A stretch of 64,000 nt of DNA, from the NCBI RefSeq assembly GCF_032854445.1, contig NC_088301.1, forward strand, positions 32,164,402-32,228,401, written 5' to 3'. Made by a program: the position numbers and the translations under genes. The notes under the pieces are model-generated. The model was given only the letters and a program-made list of their open reading frames with translations, was not told the origin of the DNA and did not search any database. This stretch comes from Liolophura sinensis (taxonomy: Eukaryota; Mollusca; Polyplacophora; Chitonida; Chitonidae). Shown here in pieces: positions 12,701 through 22,789 of the stretch (its first letter is position 1; every line of letters begins with the position of its first letter).

Positions 12701-15192
12701 TTTCAAGAAATATGTTTATGTGCTGTCTCAGTCTCTTATTTATCTCTTGTACCTGTCTATAAATTCATTTCTTCGTTTGGTGTTTCCCTTGGGTGCGTTA
12801 CAACGTATTCCAGAATATTCCCTTTAGGTTTAGGGGTAAATTCATTTCTTCGTTTGGTGTTTCCCTTGGGTGCGTTACAACGTCTTCCAGGATATTCCCT
12901 TTAGGTTTAACGGTTAGGCCTCTTGCCCCAGGATGAGAAAGCTGCCTTTGACAGTATTAACTTCAAATTGAAGTTTACTTCACTGAAATTGCTTTATGAT
13001 TCGGGATCATGTTGTCCACAACCAAAGTGGGTGTCCTATCTGTTACTTCAGGCAGAACAGGACCACGACGGGCCGGACAGAAGAGGTTTTTACCAGGGAC
13101 CTCCCCAGAGGTCCCCTTCTTCCTGGTCCCCCATAGACCTGTTGTGCCTGGTCCCTAGTGGTCCCCTTCTATTTGGTCCACACTGGTCCCTTCTGTCTGG
13201 TCCATAGTGTACTCTGCTACCTGGTCCCTAGTGGATCCCTTATATCTGGTCCCTAATAGTCCCATTCTGCCTGGTACCTAGTGGTCCCCTTTAGTCTGAT
13301 CCCTAGTAGTCCCCTTCTGCCTGGTACCTTGTGGTCCCCTTTTGTCTGGCCCCTATTAATCTCCTTCTGCCTGCTACCTTGTGGTCCCGTTCTGTCTGGT
13401 CCCTAGTAGTCCCCATGTGCCTGGTACCTAGTGATCTCCTTCTACTTGATCCCTAGTGGTCCCCTTCTACCTGGTCCATGTTGGTCCCCTTCTGACTGCT
13501 CCCTAGTGGTCCCTTTTTGCCTGGTCTCTAATAGTCTCCTTCTGCCGTGTACCTTGTGGTCCCCTTCTGTCTGGTCCCTAGTAGTCTTCTTCTGCCGGGT
13601 ACCTAGTGGTCCCCTTTTGCCTGGTCCCTGGTAGTCCCCTTCTACATGGTCCCTAGTGGTCCCCTTCTGCCTGGTCCCTGGTAGTCCCTTTCTACATGGT
13701 CCCTAGTGGTCCCCTTCTGCTTGGTCCCTAGTAGTCCCCTTCTACATGGTCCATAGTGGTCGCCTTCTGTCTAGTCCCTAGTGATCCCCTTCTACCTGGT
13801 CCCTAGTGGTCTCCTTCTGCCTGGTACATGTTGGTCCCCTTTTGCGTGGTCACTTGTGGAATTTTGTCTGGTCCCTAGCGGTTCCCTTCTGCCTGGTAGG
13901 CCTCTTCTGTATGGTCCCTAGTGGACCCCTTCTACCTGATCCAGCGCTCAGACCTACGCATCTGCCTTGACACCAATTTAAAATGACAATTTCCTTTTAA
14001 CTGACTGCATCTATTTCAAGAATGTACCAGCCACGATTTACACTGGGAATCAACTTTATTGAGAGTATAGATTTGCTTAAACCTTTTCATGCTACATCCA
14101 TGCTCTGTTCAGGGAGGTCGCATGCAAGCTCGATTACAGCTCTAGCTGGTTCTGTTGCGGCTCTGTGTCAGGTAACTGACGAACAAATTATCAAGAATGA
14201 AATATCACTGCTTCTTGTTTTCTCCAGGATCTGGGAACATCATTCTGCACAATGCCAACGCTAGCAGAGATGTTGTGACCGCCACACTGTGTATTATATT
14301 AGGTACGAAACCATAACATACTGTCTTTCTGTGAAAAAAGGGGGGAGGGGTGGGGGTGGGGGTGGTTGCAGCAAGTGCAGAGTACTAATTCACATACGTA
14401 AATAAGAGATACACAATTTTCTAGTTCAGACAGTAATCTCTACATCCAGAGAGTCCAGTTATGATTGGTGGACTTCCTTTTAACATGTAAGGGCGCATTC
14501 CCAAATTGGCAGAGCATTCTCAACAGGATGCATTCCCAAATTGGCAGAGCATTCTCAACAGGATGCATTCCAAGATTCGTAGGGCATTCTCAACAGGATG
14601 CATTCCAAGATTCGTAGGGCATTCTCAACAGGATGCATTCGTAAATTCGTAGAGCATTTCTCGGCAGTTTGTGTTTGCTTACTTTTGCCGTCAACAGATG
14701 TGTCAAACGAACGTGACATCAGGATTAGGTTTTAGTTATTGTTTTCTGTGCCAAATAGACGCAATTTTTTATTTACCTTTACACGATAATGGCCCGACGA
14801 AATATAAATCAGATCGCCTTTAAGTATGTTGGTTTCTAGTTCAAACATTTCTTACTGAGACATTTATTTTAAGAAAAGGCAAGACGTTTGATGCAAATTT
14901 TCATAGTGTCGACTGACATAACTGAAACACAGCGGGATGCATTATTACGCAGCCCTAGAGGTGTATATTTCCATCAGATATTCACCTCTCATGTTTCAGG
15001 AGAAACCCTTGGCAAAGATGTGGCCAGCGTTCATTCAGGAAAGAAGCTAATTCGCTACACAAATCTCTCGACAGCCGTCGGCTTCTTCGTGGACTGGAGT
15101 CGAAGAGCCGAGAGGAGCCGATGGATGGGCATGGGGAGACTACTCTGTAAGTCACTTTGCCTTCTGTCATCACAAATCCTGGATTGGGCACA

Positions 15193-15246
<54 letters not shown>

Positions 15247-18200
15247 ATATGTATGCTTGGGGGTTTGATCCCAGGTCTCCCCACATCGAGGCAGACGCTT
15301 TAACATTAGGGAACAGAAGCGGTCTGTGGCACAATACATCGCCCTCACTGCAATCTAACCAAACCTAATTACGTCGCCATCTTCTTTTCCACAATACGTA
15401 ATCTGAATTCTTAATGGAGCCATTGATTCATGGTTTAGAGCCCAATGGGAATATCCCTGGAAATACACTATTTTGTCAACTTGAAGCTGTCAGATCGAAC
15501 CACATATAACCTGTATTGTGTGTCGATGATAACAGTGAGCATTGGAATGTTTCTTAACAGGGGGCGGAGTGTACTCTTTGGCCAAACACTCTTCGATTGA
15601 AGTGGAAATAGAGTATTTACCGGTGGACAGTTCCCAGAGTAGGTTGGTATACACAAACAGAGCATATGCAGAATAATGTTTTGAGTTTTAGATAGCAACA
15701 CAAATGGTGCTGATTCTACTGTGCTGGAGTCTTGCCATGCTGGCTCATGTGGAAAAGTAGGAAGTTATACCACAAAACTGAAAGTTTTTTTTTTTATTTT
15801 AGAGGCATACGTCTATTTCATATGTGTTAATAACCTGTCTATTTTATGCGTACTTTTTGTCAGTGGTTGGAACTTTTCGGAAATTACTACATGGCATGCC
15901 ATTGAGGAAATTACTGGGAACGAGGGACCAGCATAGCATCCTCTATGGGCAGAGAAAACAACTCTTGTTTTGACAGCTATCATCACTGACGTCACGACTT
16001 CAGGGTACCATACTTAATTTTCGAACTGATTGCTGGGGTCTTTGGAAACTATAGTTTGAATCCGTTTTTACGCCTCATGCGTTTTTATGATAGGAAACTT
16101 CGTAATAAGAAATTCAGGTTCAACGGTATCTTTTCTAAATATTTTCATTTCTGAGAAGATGTTTTCCCTGTTTTGTTTTTATATATACTGTCTCTCCACA
16201 TAAGTGCTTACAAAATGTTATTATTCCTGATCATTTTGTAGTGAAAGAGCAACAGAGGCGGAAGCCAGCAGTTCGTCTTCAGAGTTAAGTAACGGTAAGC
16301 TTGGATCCCATGCAGAGTTAACTAATTTATGGGTTAACTTTTTATAGACAAGTGAAAACTATGCATAAAGATATTTTCATTTCTTTCTAAGATTTTTAAA
16401 AGAGAATTAAATGTGTCCGAAGGTTTGAATTCTATAATTTGGTCACATCTGTCTCCTTTGTGAAATGCATTAATTCGGGACTGTAAATACTATTGTACAA
16501 ACAGGGATAGCTATAACCATTGCTTTCTTTTGCTTTCTCGTGGTGCTTGTATAAATCAAAGGCTGGCGTAAGGTCAGTGGTCAGTTTGTCCAGTGTGACA
16601 GCTATGTGATTGACCCTGCCGGACATCCAGTGCGAAAGACTTACGCTAACGGACAGATGTGTTTGATACTCGTCAAACCGTGCAGTAGGACAGCACATGT
16701 AAAGTTCCTGGCGAAATTCTTCAAGCAAGATTCACAAGCGGTAAGATGACAAGGAATGCAGCGATGGTCTTCGCCATCACATACACCACGGAAAACTGTC
16801 TAAAAATATCTTCACCTGTAGTTTTGAAAACGATGTTGAATGAAGTAAATACATATATATTTGAAGAAATATAGAAAGATCCCCTGTTGAGGAGAATTTA
16901 CATACAAAAAAAAAATAATAAAACGCCTTCTCAACTTTCTACATTCTGTAATATTCCAACTGCAGTTTCAAACTTGATGTTATTTTCAAGGAATATGGAG
17001 AATTTATATAGGCAAAAAAATAATAAAACGCCTTCTCAACTTTCTACATTCTGTTATATTCCAAAATATTCCTTGAAAATAACATGAAGTTTGAAACTGC
17101 AGTTGGAATATAACAGAATGCAGAAAGTTGAGAAGGCGTATTATTATTTTTTTCATATATATATATATATATTTACATGTACGTTACATTTTACATGTAC
17201 GTTAACTGAGTTGTACTCTATCATTACATCACTTCTAGCAATCTTGACAAAATTAAAAGAGTCAAGAGTGAGAAGTTGTTGAACTCCTTCTTGCCTTCAC
17301 AGCAGAGTCCATAGCTCTCCTCCACGGCAGAGTTCACAGCTAGCCTTCACGGCAGAGTCCATACCTCTTCTCCACGGCAGAGTTCACCGCTAGCCTTCAC
17401 TTCAAAGTTCGCAGCTCGCCTTCACGGCAGAGTTCACAGCTCGCCTCCACGGCAGAGTTCACAACTCACCTCCACGGCAGAGTTCACAGCTTGCCTTCAC
17501 GGCAGAGTTCACAGCTAGCCTTCACGGAAGAGTTCACAGCTAGCCTTCACAGCAGAGTTCACAGTTTCCTTCATAGCTAGCCTCCACGGCAGAGTTTACA
17601 GCTCGCCTCTACGGCAGAGTTTACTGCTCGCCTCCACGGCAGAGTTCACAGCTCGCCTTCACAGGCCTATGGGAGTTGTGTGATATTCGACTACCGGTAC
17701 CTAGCTAATATGGCCCATTTTTACATTATTTTTCAGTATGACTTTGAATTTGTAGAAAATATCAAAGTGAAAGCTTACAAACTACAACCAATCGGCAACT
17801 GGAAAAATAATGAGGGCAACCATTACCTGAATGTGGACGGTGACATAGTCTGTCTGCCGGAAGCGAGTTATAGCGTCAGGTAAGAGTGACAGCAATAAAT
17901 AAGGCTTACACGGACAACAGTTCTTATCAGACCAGCAACAATCATTTCTGGAAATATACTCGTGTGCGGGTAACCACAACAAGAATTCCTGACTCTGGAA
18001 AGTCAGATCCAAAGATTGAGCTTGTTTAATTTTGGGCAACAAAATGTCCCCCCCCCCCTCCATAAAAAAGCAAATGAGCAGGGAACAGATTTGGTCCCTG
18101 TGAGGTGTAACTGTTCCACATTAAATGCAGGTATTGATGTAGCACTATACATGTGTATTAATTCATATTAAAGATAGAAGTATAGGTATCAGATCATATT

Positions 18201-18580
18201 GAACAGCTAAAAAGAATCGATGACGTCAGTGAGCTTCAGCTTGATTTAATATATGACCCAAAAAGTCCACGGTTGAACCCCAGTCTTTCTTTGCTTTTTA
18301 TTCAGTGTTGAAAAAAAAAAAACAAGATAAAAGTCACGAAAAATGGTGGAATCAGCCTTTTAGACCGAGATGCGTAGATTAACTTCCTTTACAGGTTACC
18401 GGTTCTTCTAACATGAGTAGAAATGACGCGTTAATCTGTGCAGCTGTTCGTTGATAATTATCATTCATGTTGTACATTTGTAGGATACATCCAGAACTTG
18501 TTCGACTGTTTGCGAGAAAATCAGAGGTGTTTGAATCCAAGGATGCCGGACCTGCGCAACAGCTCTCATCTGAAAATTAA
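8440..18580 (+). CDS. CERK/CERKL: Ceramide kinase / ceramide kinase-like lipid kinase (gene 2, complete)
   Basis: Predicted to phosphorylate ceramide or a related sphingolipid at membranes. Twelve coding exons: 8440-8605, 9473-9706, 9979-10107, 10978-11041, 11858-12000, 14228-14302, 15000-15146, 15561-15642, 16242-16294, 16562-16740, 17737-17879, 18484-18580. All phases agree and the sum is 1512 bases, or 503 residues plus TAA, against about 537 in human CERK. The ATG at 8440 follows AAA and is the only in-frame start near the PH domain. Residues ~8-130 form a PH-like domain. From 134 comes the diacylglycerol kinase-type catalytic domain: RPKRLLAFINPISGK, nucleotide loop SVGGDGT (GGDGT at 203-207), then PTGSGN (244-249). 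The C-terminal half shows DVASVHSGKKLIRY, NVDGDIV and IHPELVRLFAR. Some features are CERK-like (INPISGK) and some CERKL-like (VVTATLCIILG, NVDGD, no CxxxCxxC), so the subfamily is left open. The donor of exon 8 (AG|GTTGGT) is the least certain boundary. Confidence 0.9.
9979..12000 (+). CDS. Gene 2 exons 3-5: kinase catalytic core
   Basis: Exon 3 (9979-10107) holds the INPISGK motif and ends TETDVI. Exon 4 (10978-11041) reads VTEKSGHIEEILESKDLEEY and ends in Asp-Gly. Exon 5 (11858-12000) gives ILSVGGDGTLAEVVNGLV, the ATP-binding glycine loop with its catalytic-type Asp, then PIGILPTG. The order and spacing follow the family's DAGKc fold. Intron 3 (10108-10977) is AT-rich with nothing recognised; intron 4 holds two SINE fragments. 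Confidence 0.9.
11336..11455 (+). mobile_element. SINE family B fragment in gene 2 intron 4
   Basis: Shows 'gctctgctcggtttcctccc', 'cataatactgaccg', 'gtcgtataacg' and an (AAAT)n tail. It is the 3' part of a worn copy. Confidence 0.7.
11571..11817 (-). mobile_element. SINE family A copy with 15-bp target-site duplication
   Basis: The element begins (TGAG)n TGCTTGGGGTTTAACGTCGT and ends 'catgctgaacgcc'. It is flanked by ACATATAATGACGAG at 11556-11570 and again at 11818-11832. A 15-bp direct repeat is typical of retroposition. It lies just 40 bases before the acceptor of exon 5 of kinase gene 2. Confidence 0.9.
13085..13955. repeat. Minisatellite, 25-bp unit, in gene 2 intron 5
   Basis: About 35 copies of 'ggtccctagtggtccccttc' plus 'tgcct'. 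The 25-base period was read from successive 'ctggt' words at 13221, 13246, 13271 and 13296. It is strongly pyrimidine-rich on the coding strand. Confidence 0.9.
14228..15642 (+). CDS. Gene 2 exons 6-8: end of catalytic domain
   Basis: Exon 6 (14228-14302) gives SGNIILHNANASRDVVTATL, exon 7 (15000-15146) gives DVASVHSGKKLIRY, AVGFFVDW and RSRWMGMGRLL, and exon 8 (15561-15642) gives GGVYSLAKHSSIEVEIEYLP. These align with the CERK/CERKL stretch from GST(D/N) to the 'SFLP' strand. The SGN triplet is also the sphingosine-kinase form, whereas human CERK has STD. Confidence 0.85.
14340..14364 (+). other. G-quadruplex-type tract in gene 2 intron 6
   Basis: Five G-runs (6, 4, 5, 5 and 2) separated by single bases, on the transcribed-sense strand, 38 bases after the exon 6 donor. 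Confidence 0.7.
14490..14655. repeat. Short tandem repeat, about 35-bp unit
   Basis: Four to five copies of 'gcattctcaacaggatgcat' followed by 'tccaagattcgtagg' or 'tcccaaattggcaga', inside intron 6 of kinase gene 2. Confidence 0.85.
15195..15256. repeat. (GT)n microsatellite in gene 2 intron 7
   Basis: About 20 GT units followed by an interrupted (ATGT)n stretch, starting 48 bases after the exon 7 donor. Confidence 0.95.
15862..15990. repeat. Dispersed repeat, also at 39408-39505
   Basis: Shares 'ttcggaaat', 'actgggaacg' and 'ttgttttgacagctatca' in the same order with 39408-39505. Because it is repetitive it is not taken as an exon, although it has a plausible acceptor and an open frame. 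Confidence 0.55.
16242..18580 (+). CDS. Gene 2 exons 9-12: C-terminal domain
   Basis: Exon 9 (16242-16294) encodes a short Ser/Glu linker. Exon 10 (16562-16740) encodes WRKVSGQFVQCDSY, LILVKPCSRTAHVKFLAKFF. Exon 11 (17737-17879) encodes FVENIKVKAYKL and NVDGDIVCLPEASYSVR. Exon 12 (18484-18580) encodes IHPELVRLFAR and 16 further residues to TAA. Exons 10-12 match, in phase, the three exons of gene 1. Exon 11 is 143 bases in both genes. Confidence 0.88.
16914..17148. repeat. 83-bp inverted repeat plus direct repeat in gene 2 intron 10
   Basis: The left arm (16914-16996) and right arm (17066-17148) are reverse complements with about five mismatches. The left arm starts 'aataataaaacgccttctca' and the right arm ends 'tgagaaggcgtattattatt'. 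A direct copy of the left arm's first half (16997-17063) forms the loop. Transcripts through the intron could fold into a long hairpin. Confidence 0.9.
17285..17665. repeat. Minisatellite, about 25-bp unit, in gene 2 intron 10
   Basis: About 15 copies of 'ttcacggcagagttcacagc' plus 'tagcc' or 'tcgcc', ending 71 bases before exon 11. Confidence 0.9.
17925..18045. repeat. Dispersed repeat, also at 24478-24585
   Basis: Shares 'gcgggtaac', 'acaacaagaattc' and 'gcttgttt' in order with 24478-24585. The family is unknown. Confidence 0.6.
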
Positions 18581-18867
18581 ACTGTCAATCATTTTTACTG
18601 AGGATTACGCCCGCTGTTATTGTTCGTAGGGCCTTGCAGTGCATGCATGCTCCTTGTAACGCAGGCGCTGCTCATTTCGTCTGTTTTACATCGCTGCCAC
18701 CATGCAAATTTTTTAACTCCAAGGTCATTGGCGTCGGGATGATGAGGCAGGCAGTGACGTCAGAAAACACACAAAAACCTTACCTTTGTTTCTGTAAAGT
18801 CTTGACACATTTGCATTCTCTTTTCCTAAAGTACGCAAACAACATGATTCTAACGAATTTTTGAAAC
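18581..18867 (+). other. Presumed 3' UTR of kinase gene 2
   Basis: Follows the TAA at 18578-18580. I find no canonical AATAAA in this stretch, so the transcript end cannot be placed. Confidence 0.3.
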
Positions 18868-18960
18868 AGTTTTATTGATTTATTTATTTGATTGGTGTTT
18901 TACGCCGTACTCAAGAATATTTCACTTATACGACGTCGGGCAGCATTATGGTGGGTGGAA
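18868..18960 (-). mobile_element. SINE family B 3' fragment
   Basis: Complement of the tail and 3' domain: (TTTA)n, 'gattggtgttttacgccgta', 'ctcaagaatatttcactta', then 'cagcattatggtgggtgga'. Confidence 0.85.
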
Positions 18961-19390
18961 CAGTTTTATTGATGAATGCTGATTGTAGGTTCGAAGTCAT
19001 CAGTGGTGAGGAAAAGCCTAAACAAGCCTAGATCTGCGTGGCCTCAGACCCCTATTAAATTTCCATAAGCGACAATGTTAACGCATAGTGCTGTAACTCA
19101 GCTCCAAACATTCCGTGGCCAATAAGCTTTGCATCCTACCTGCTCCAACTTTTGAGAAAGCAGCCATAAAAATGTTGACATAGGTTGACCGTCGAAATCT
19201 GGACCTCTGCCAGCAGCTATTCACCAAAAATTGCACGCTGACAGCGAAAAAAAGACTTTGCACCCTAAAATACACAGAATCGGAAGTGCTCAAAAGGTAT
19301 TGATTCCACGTGTGTTGCACATGTTCCAAAGGTCAAGTTGTCTGCTAGTGGTGGCAGTGGTGCATGTAAAGCGAGCGTAGAGAGCTACAT
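18961..19390. repeat. Dispersed repeat split by about 290 bp, relative at 33410-33535
   Basis: The block 'gatgaatgctgattgtaggt' with 'cagtggtgagg' (18970-19015) and the block 'gttccaaaggt' with 'ctagtggtggcagtg' (19320-19365) are adjacent in the copy at 33410-33535. Here they are separated by unrelated sequence. Confidence 0.6.
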
Positions 19391-20247
19391 ATGCGTTGTA
19401 AGAAGTATGTCGTGGATAACCATCGGGCACGTTTGTGTGGTGTAATTCCGTTAAGACCACTTGGTTTCCAATAAGTTTTTAGAGTTTTCGCATTTTCGAC
19501 CTTGACCTAAGAAAACGACGATGGTAGGTTAGTATCCGCCTTCCCTATTTAATACACATATATACATCTCTCTAGGGAGTATTAAATCACTATGTGTTTC
19601 ATTTATAGGAAGGCTTGACAATAATACATTTTTTTTATTATTGTCATCTCCATAGGACTTTTTGTGCGGGAATTTTTTGGTCAACCTGTTATCATTATTG
19701 TGTGATATAAATGCAGATCAGTTTGTATTTTCCACATTTGAGCTTATACATTTTAACAAGAGACACTGTCAAATTATTAGAAATAATATATATTTGTATG
19801 TTAAAAAAACTCAGATAATGCATCATAAAAATATATCATTTATAATTTTTAGACCAACGAATATGAGGATAATATGGTTCATTTTACACTATTTACATTT
19901 ATTTACTATTTAATAGCCTACGTGTATCCAAAGTCACACTTCATGTCATTTATGGAAAATATTCATCATACGATCGAATAACTTAGTTGACGGATTTTAC
20001 AAATAATAGCCAAGGCTTGGCCGATTTTATGGGTATAGACGGTTTTCTTATAAGCGTTTTGTTGCAGGCAATGCATTTCCTTTAATCTTCTTATTTAATC
20101 CTAGCGAGGTATAACAAAGGAGGTGCCTTAATCCCTTTTCCCACCTGGTGTGTTTATCGCAGCGTGATTATACCGGAAAGCTACATGTACTGTACAGCTC
20201 TTTTCAGCTAGTCTCAATTCAACTCCGCATGACGCCCGACAGACAAA
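19391..20247. other. Gene-free stretch
   Basis: AT-rich sequence, notably 19650-19920. No exon, SINE or array was recognised. Confidence 0.5.
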
Positions 20248-20395
20248 TATTTATTTATTTGATCGGTATTTTACGCTGTAATCAAGAATATTTCACTTAT
20301 ACTACGAGGCCAGCATTATGGTGGGAGGATACCGGACAAAGTCCGGGGAAAACCCACGACCATCGGCAGGTTGCTGCAGACCTCACGTTCGGCCG
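20248..20395 (-). mobile_element. SINE family B copy
   Basis: Complement copy: (TTTA)n, 'gatcggtattttacgctgta', 'cagcattatggtgggaggat', 'acccacgaccatcggcaggt'. The tRNA-like head is missing. Confidence 0.85.
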
Positions 20396-20519
20396 GACGA
20401 CTATTTATCTTTGACACTTGGTGAACGCAATTTATAAATGTGTTCAGACAGATACTTGGTGCGTTGGGATAGGTGAGCTGTCTTCCTTCTGACATTTGGC
20501 CGGTCTATTTGAATACCTG

Positions 20520-21800
20520 TCTTTTAATTCTCTGCTTGAGTAAGAGATATATGTTTACATTTGTAAGAATTTATGTTTGGCCTGTTGTTGGGGTATAAAA
20601 TATAATGCTACTAAATAAATTTACTCTTTGTGTAAGAAAATTGTTGTTAATTCTATGTTGGGGTATGTAATACGGGAATGTATCCTTGTCTTTGTGAGTA
20701 TTTCTTTTTTTTTTTAATTCTCTGTCTGCGTATGAAATATTTAGAAGAGTCTGACAGCAACTTGCGGATGGTCGTGGGTTTCCCCCGGGCTCTGCCCGGT
20801 TTCCTCCTACCATAATGCTGGCCGCCATCGTATAAGTAAAATATTCTTGAGTACAGCGTAAAACACCAATTAAGCAAATAAAATAAATATATATTAGAGC
20901 TGGCCGCCATCGTATAAGTGAAATATTCTTGAGTACAGCGTAAAACACCAATTAAAGAAATAAAATAAATATATATTAGAAGATATGCTTGGTCTGTTGG
21001 GTATGATAGATTTTTCTTTTGCAATTTGCTTGACTCTGTTTGGGGTTAGTAAGCCTCTGTAGATGCATTCTTAGTCTTTGGGCGTATATATTACAAAATA
21101 TGCTTGGTCTGTTGGGATATGAGAGGTCTACTGAGGTAATGTTTTGTAAAACCTCTGTTGAGGATAAGGAGGCCTATGGATATGCATGCTTGGTCTGTTA
21201 AGTATGTGATGTATTATACAATTTTATATAGAAACATGTGTTTCATCTGATGCGGTAATTTTTGTAATTTCAATGTTGGGGTATGTATATGCCAGTCATA
21301 TGGAGTAAAAAAAATTTTCATTATCTGTCTGCGTTAAAAAAATATTTTTAGATATTAGAAGATATGCTTTGTCTGTTGGGGTATGAGAGGTCTAGTGGAG
21401 TAATTTTATAAATTCAGTGTTGGGATATGTAATATGGATATATATATGCTAGGCTATTGAGGTATAATTTTTTTTAATTATCTCCGCGTAGAAAAATTAT
21501 TTTTATATGTTAGAAGATATGCTTTGTCTGTTGGGGAATGAGACGTCTGAAAAATTATTTTTTATATAATAGAAGATGGGCTTGGTCTGTTGGGGTATGG
21601 GAGGTCTTTTTTTGTGATCGATCGATTTACCCAGGGGTTTATTTTTCTGGGACTTCTCTGTTGGGGTAATTTGTTAGGATCTGTCTTTAAATATATAATT
21701 GTACTGTCTGAGTAGTTTTTCTGAATGATATATCGCATTGAGTTATAGTCTGTTGGGGTAGCGGTGGCTTGTAGTGGTGCCTGTGCTATTTGAGTTACCT
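20520..21800. repeat. Degenerate tandem field around a TCTGTTGGGGTATG motif
   Basis: About 14 irregularly spaced forms of 'tctgttggggtatg' mixed with 'tagaagatatgctt', 'gagaggtct' and 'ttaattctctgtctgcgt'. It looks like an old, worn satellite with units of roughly 100-200 bases. A SINE lies inside it at 20745-20975. Confidence 0.7.
20745..20975 (+). mobile_element. SINE family B copy with duplicated 3' tail
   Basis: Body from 'acagcaacttgcggatggtc' to the 3' domain. An 82-base block containing the 3' domain, the tail and 'tatatattaga' then occurs twice in tandem, starting at 20817 and 20899. Confidence 0.85.
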
Positions 21801-21849
21801 CCCTTTGTTGTGGCGTCTATTGGAGTAGTCTCTGAATTTGGTTTAAAAT

Positions 21850-22785
21850 AGGCCATTTTCATAGAGAAAAAAAAACATTTTGAAGGGTAGAGGACACTGG
21901 TGATAATTTACGACCACATAACCGTCCATTTATCCATTTTTAGCACTCTTTTAGCGCATTTATCAGGTCTGATGAAGTATGCTGGGCTGTCATCCACTGA
22001 AAACAACAGGTTAGATATAACTGAAGCCAGACTGCCAATCCATGCTTAAGACAGGAGACTGATTTTGCTAAAACTGAAAACAACTATTTAACAACTATTT
22101 ACTTAAAAGTCAAGAGACCCTGGTTTAAAACGATCGAAGCGTGAAAACAATTAAGTGGATATTGCCTTCACGATTGGGCCAGTTGTTTGTTTTGTTACAG
22201 ATATTCATCTAAAAATAGTAACTGGTAGATTTCACGTAAGTTAAGGGCTATTAGTATTCCGTACTCCTAAATTAAAAACCGTCATCCATACCCTTATTCA
22301 TTACGTAGCAACACAGCTGCGTCATTAGCAATCGAGAAGATCACCCCGCCTATGATAATGACAATATTGATGTGATCTAAGGGAGACAACTTGAAGTGAA
22401 ACAACGCCTCCCTGTAAAAGACGACTCCAGACATCGACACTACACACAGTTTTATGTTTTATGAATCTTTCTGAGTGGTATTTAAACGTGATTTCCAACA
22501 TATTCTTCTGTCAAAGTCCACCCACCAATATCCTCAAATTAAAGAAGTAATTGACTGTACAGAGATTTAATTTTGATCATAAACATGACTGCCGTAAGGG
22601 GAGTCCTATGTCAGAGCATGAAAAATAAACACTTTTTGAGCCCTTCGTACAGGCATAGCTTATGTGTTGTGCCGAGCCTCCACGTCAGAATCCATTAAAG
22701 GGGCGTGAGGGGGGGGGGGGGGACAATGTTAAACAAAATGTGTGTTATCTTAATTTATAAGTATTGCCGGTATTGAGATCAGGGT
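21850..22785. other. Gene-free stretch with a poly-G run
   Basis: No coding or repeat family was recognised. There is a run of about 15 G at 22706-22722. Confidence 0.5.
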
Positions 22786-22789
22786 TTGC

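Noticed and set aside
15840-15965. Candidate kinase exon with good acceptor and open frame
   Set aside because: Shared with 39408-39505 as a dispersed repeat, has no donor before the stop, and does not match the family.
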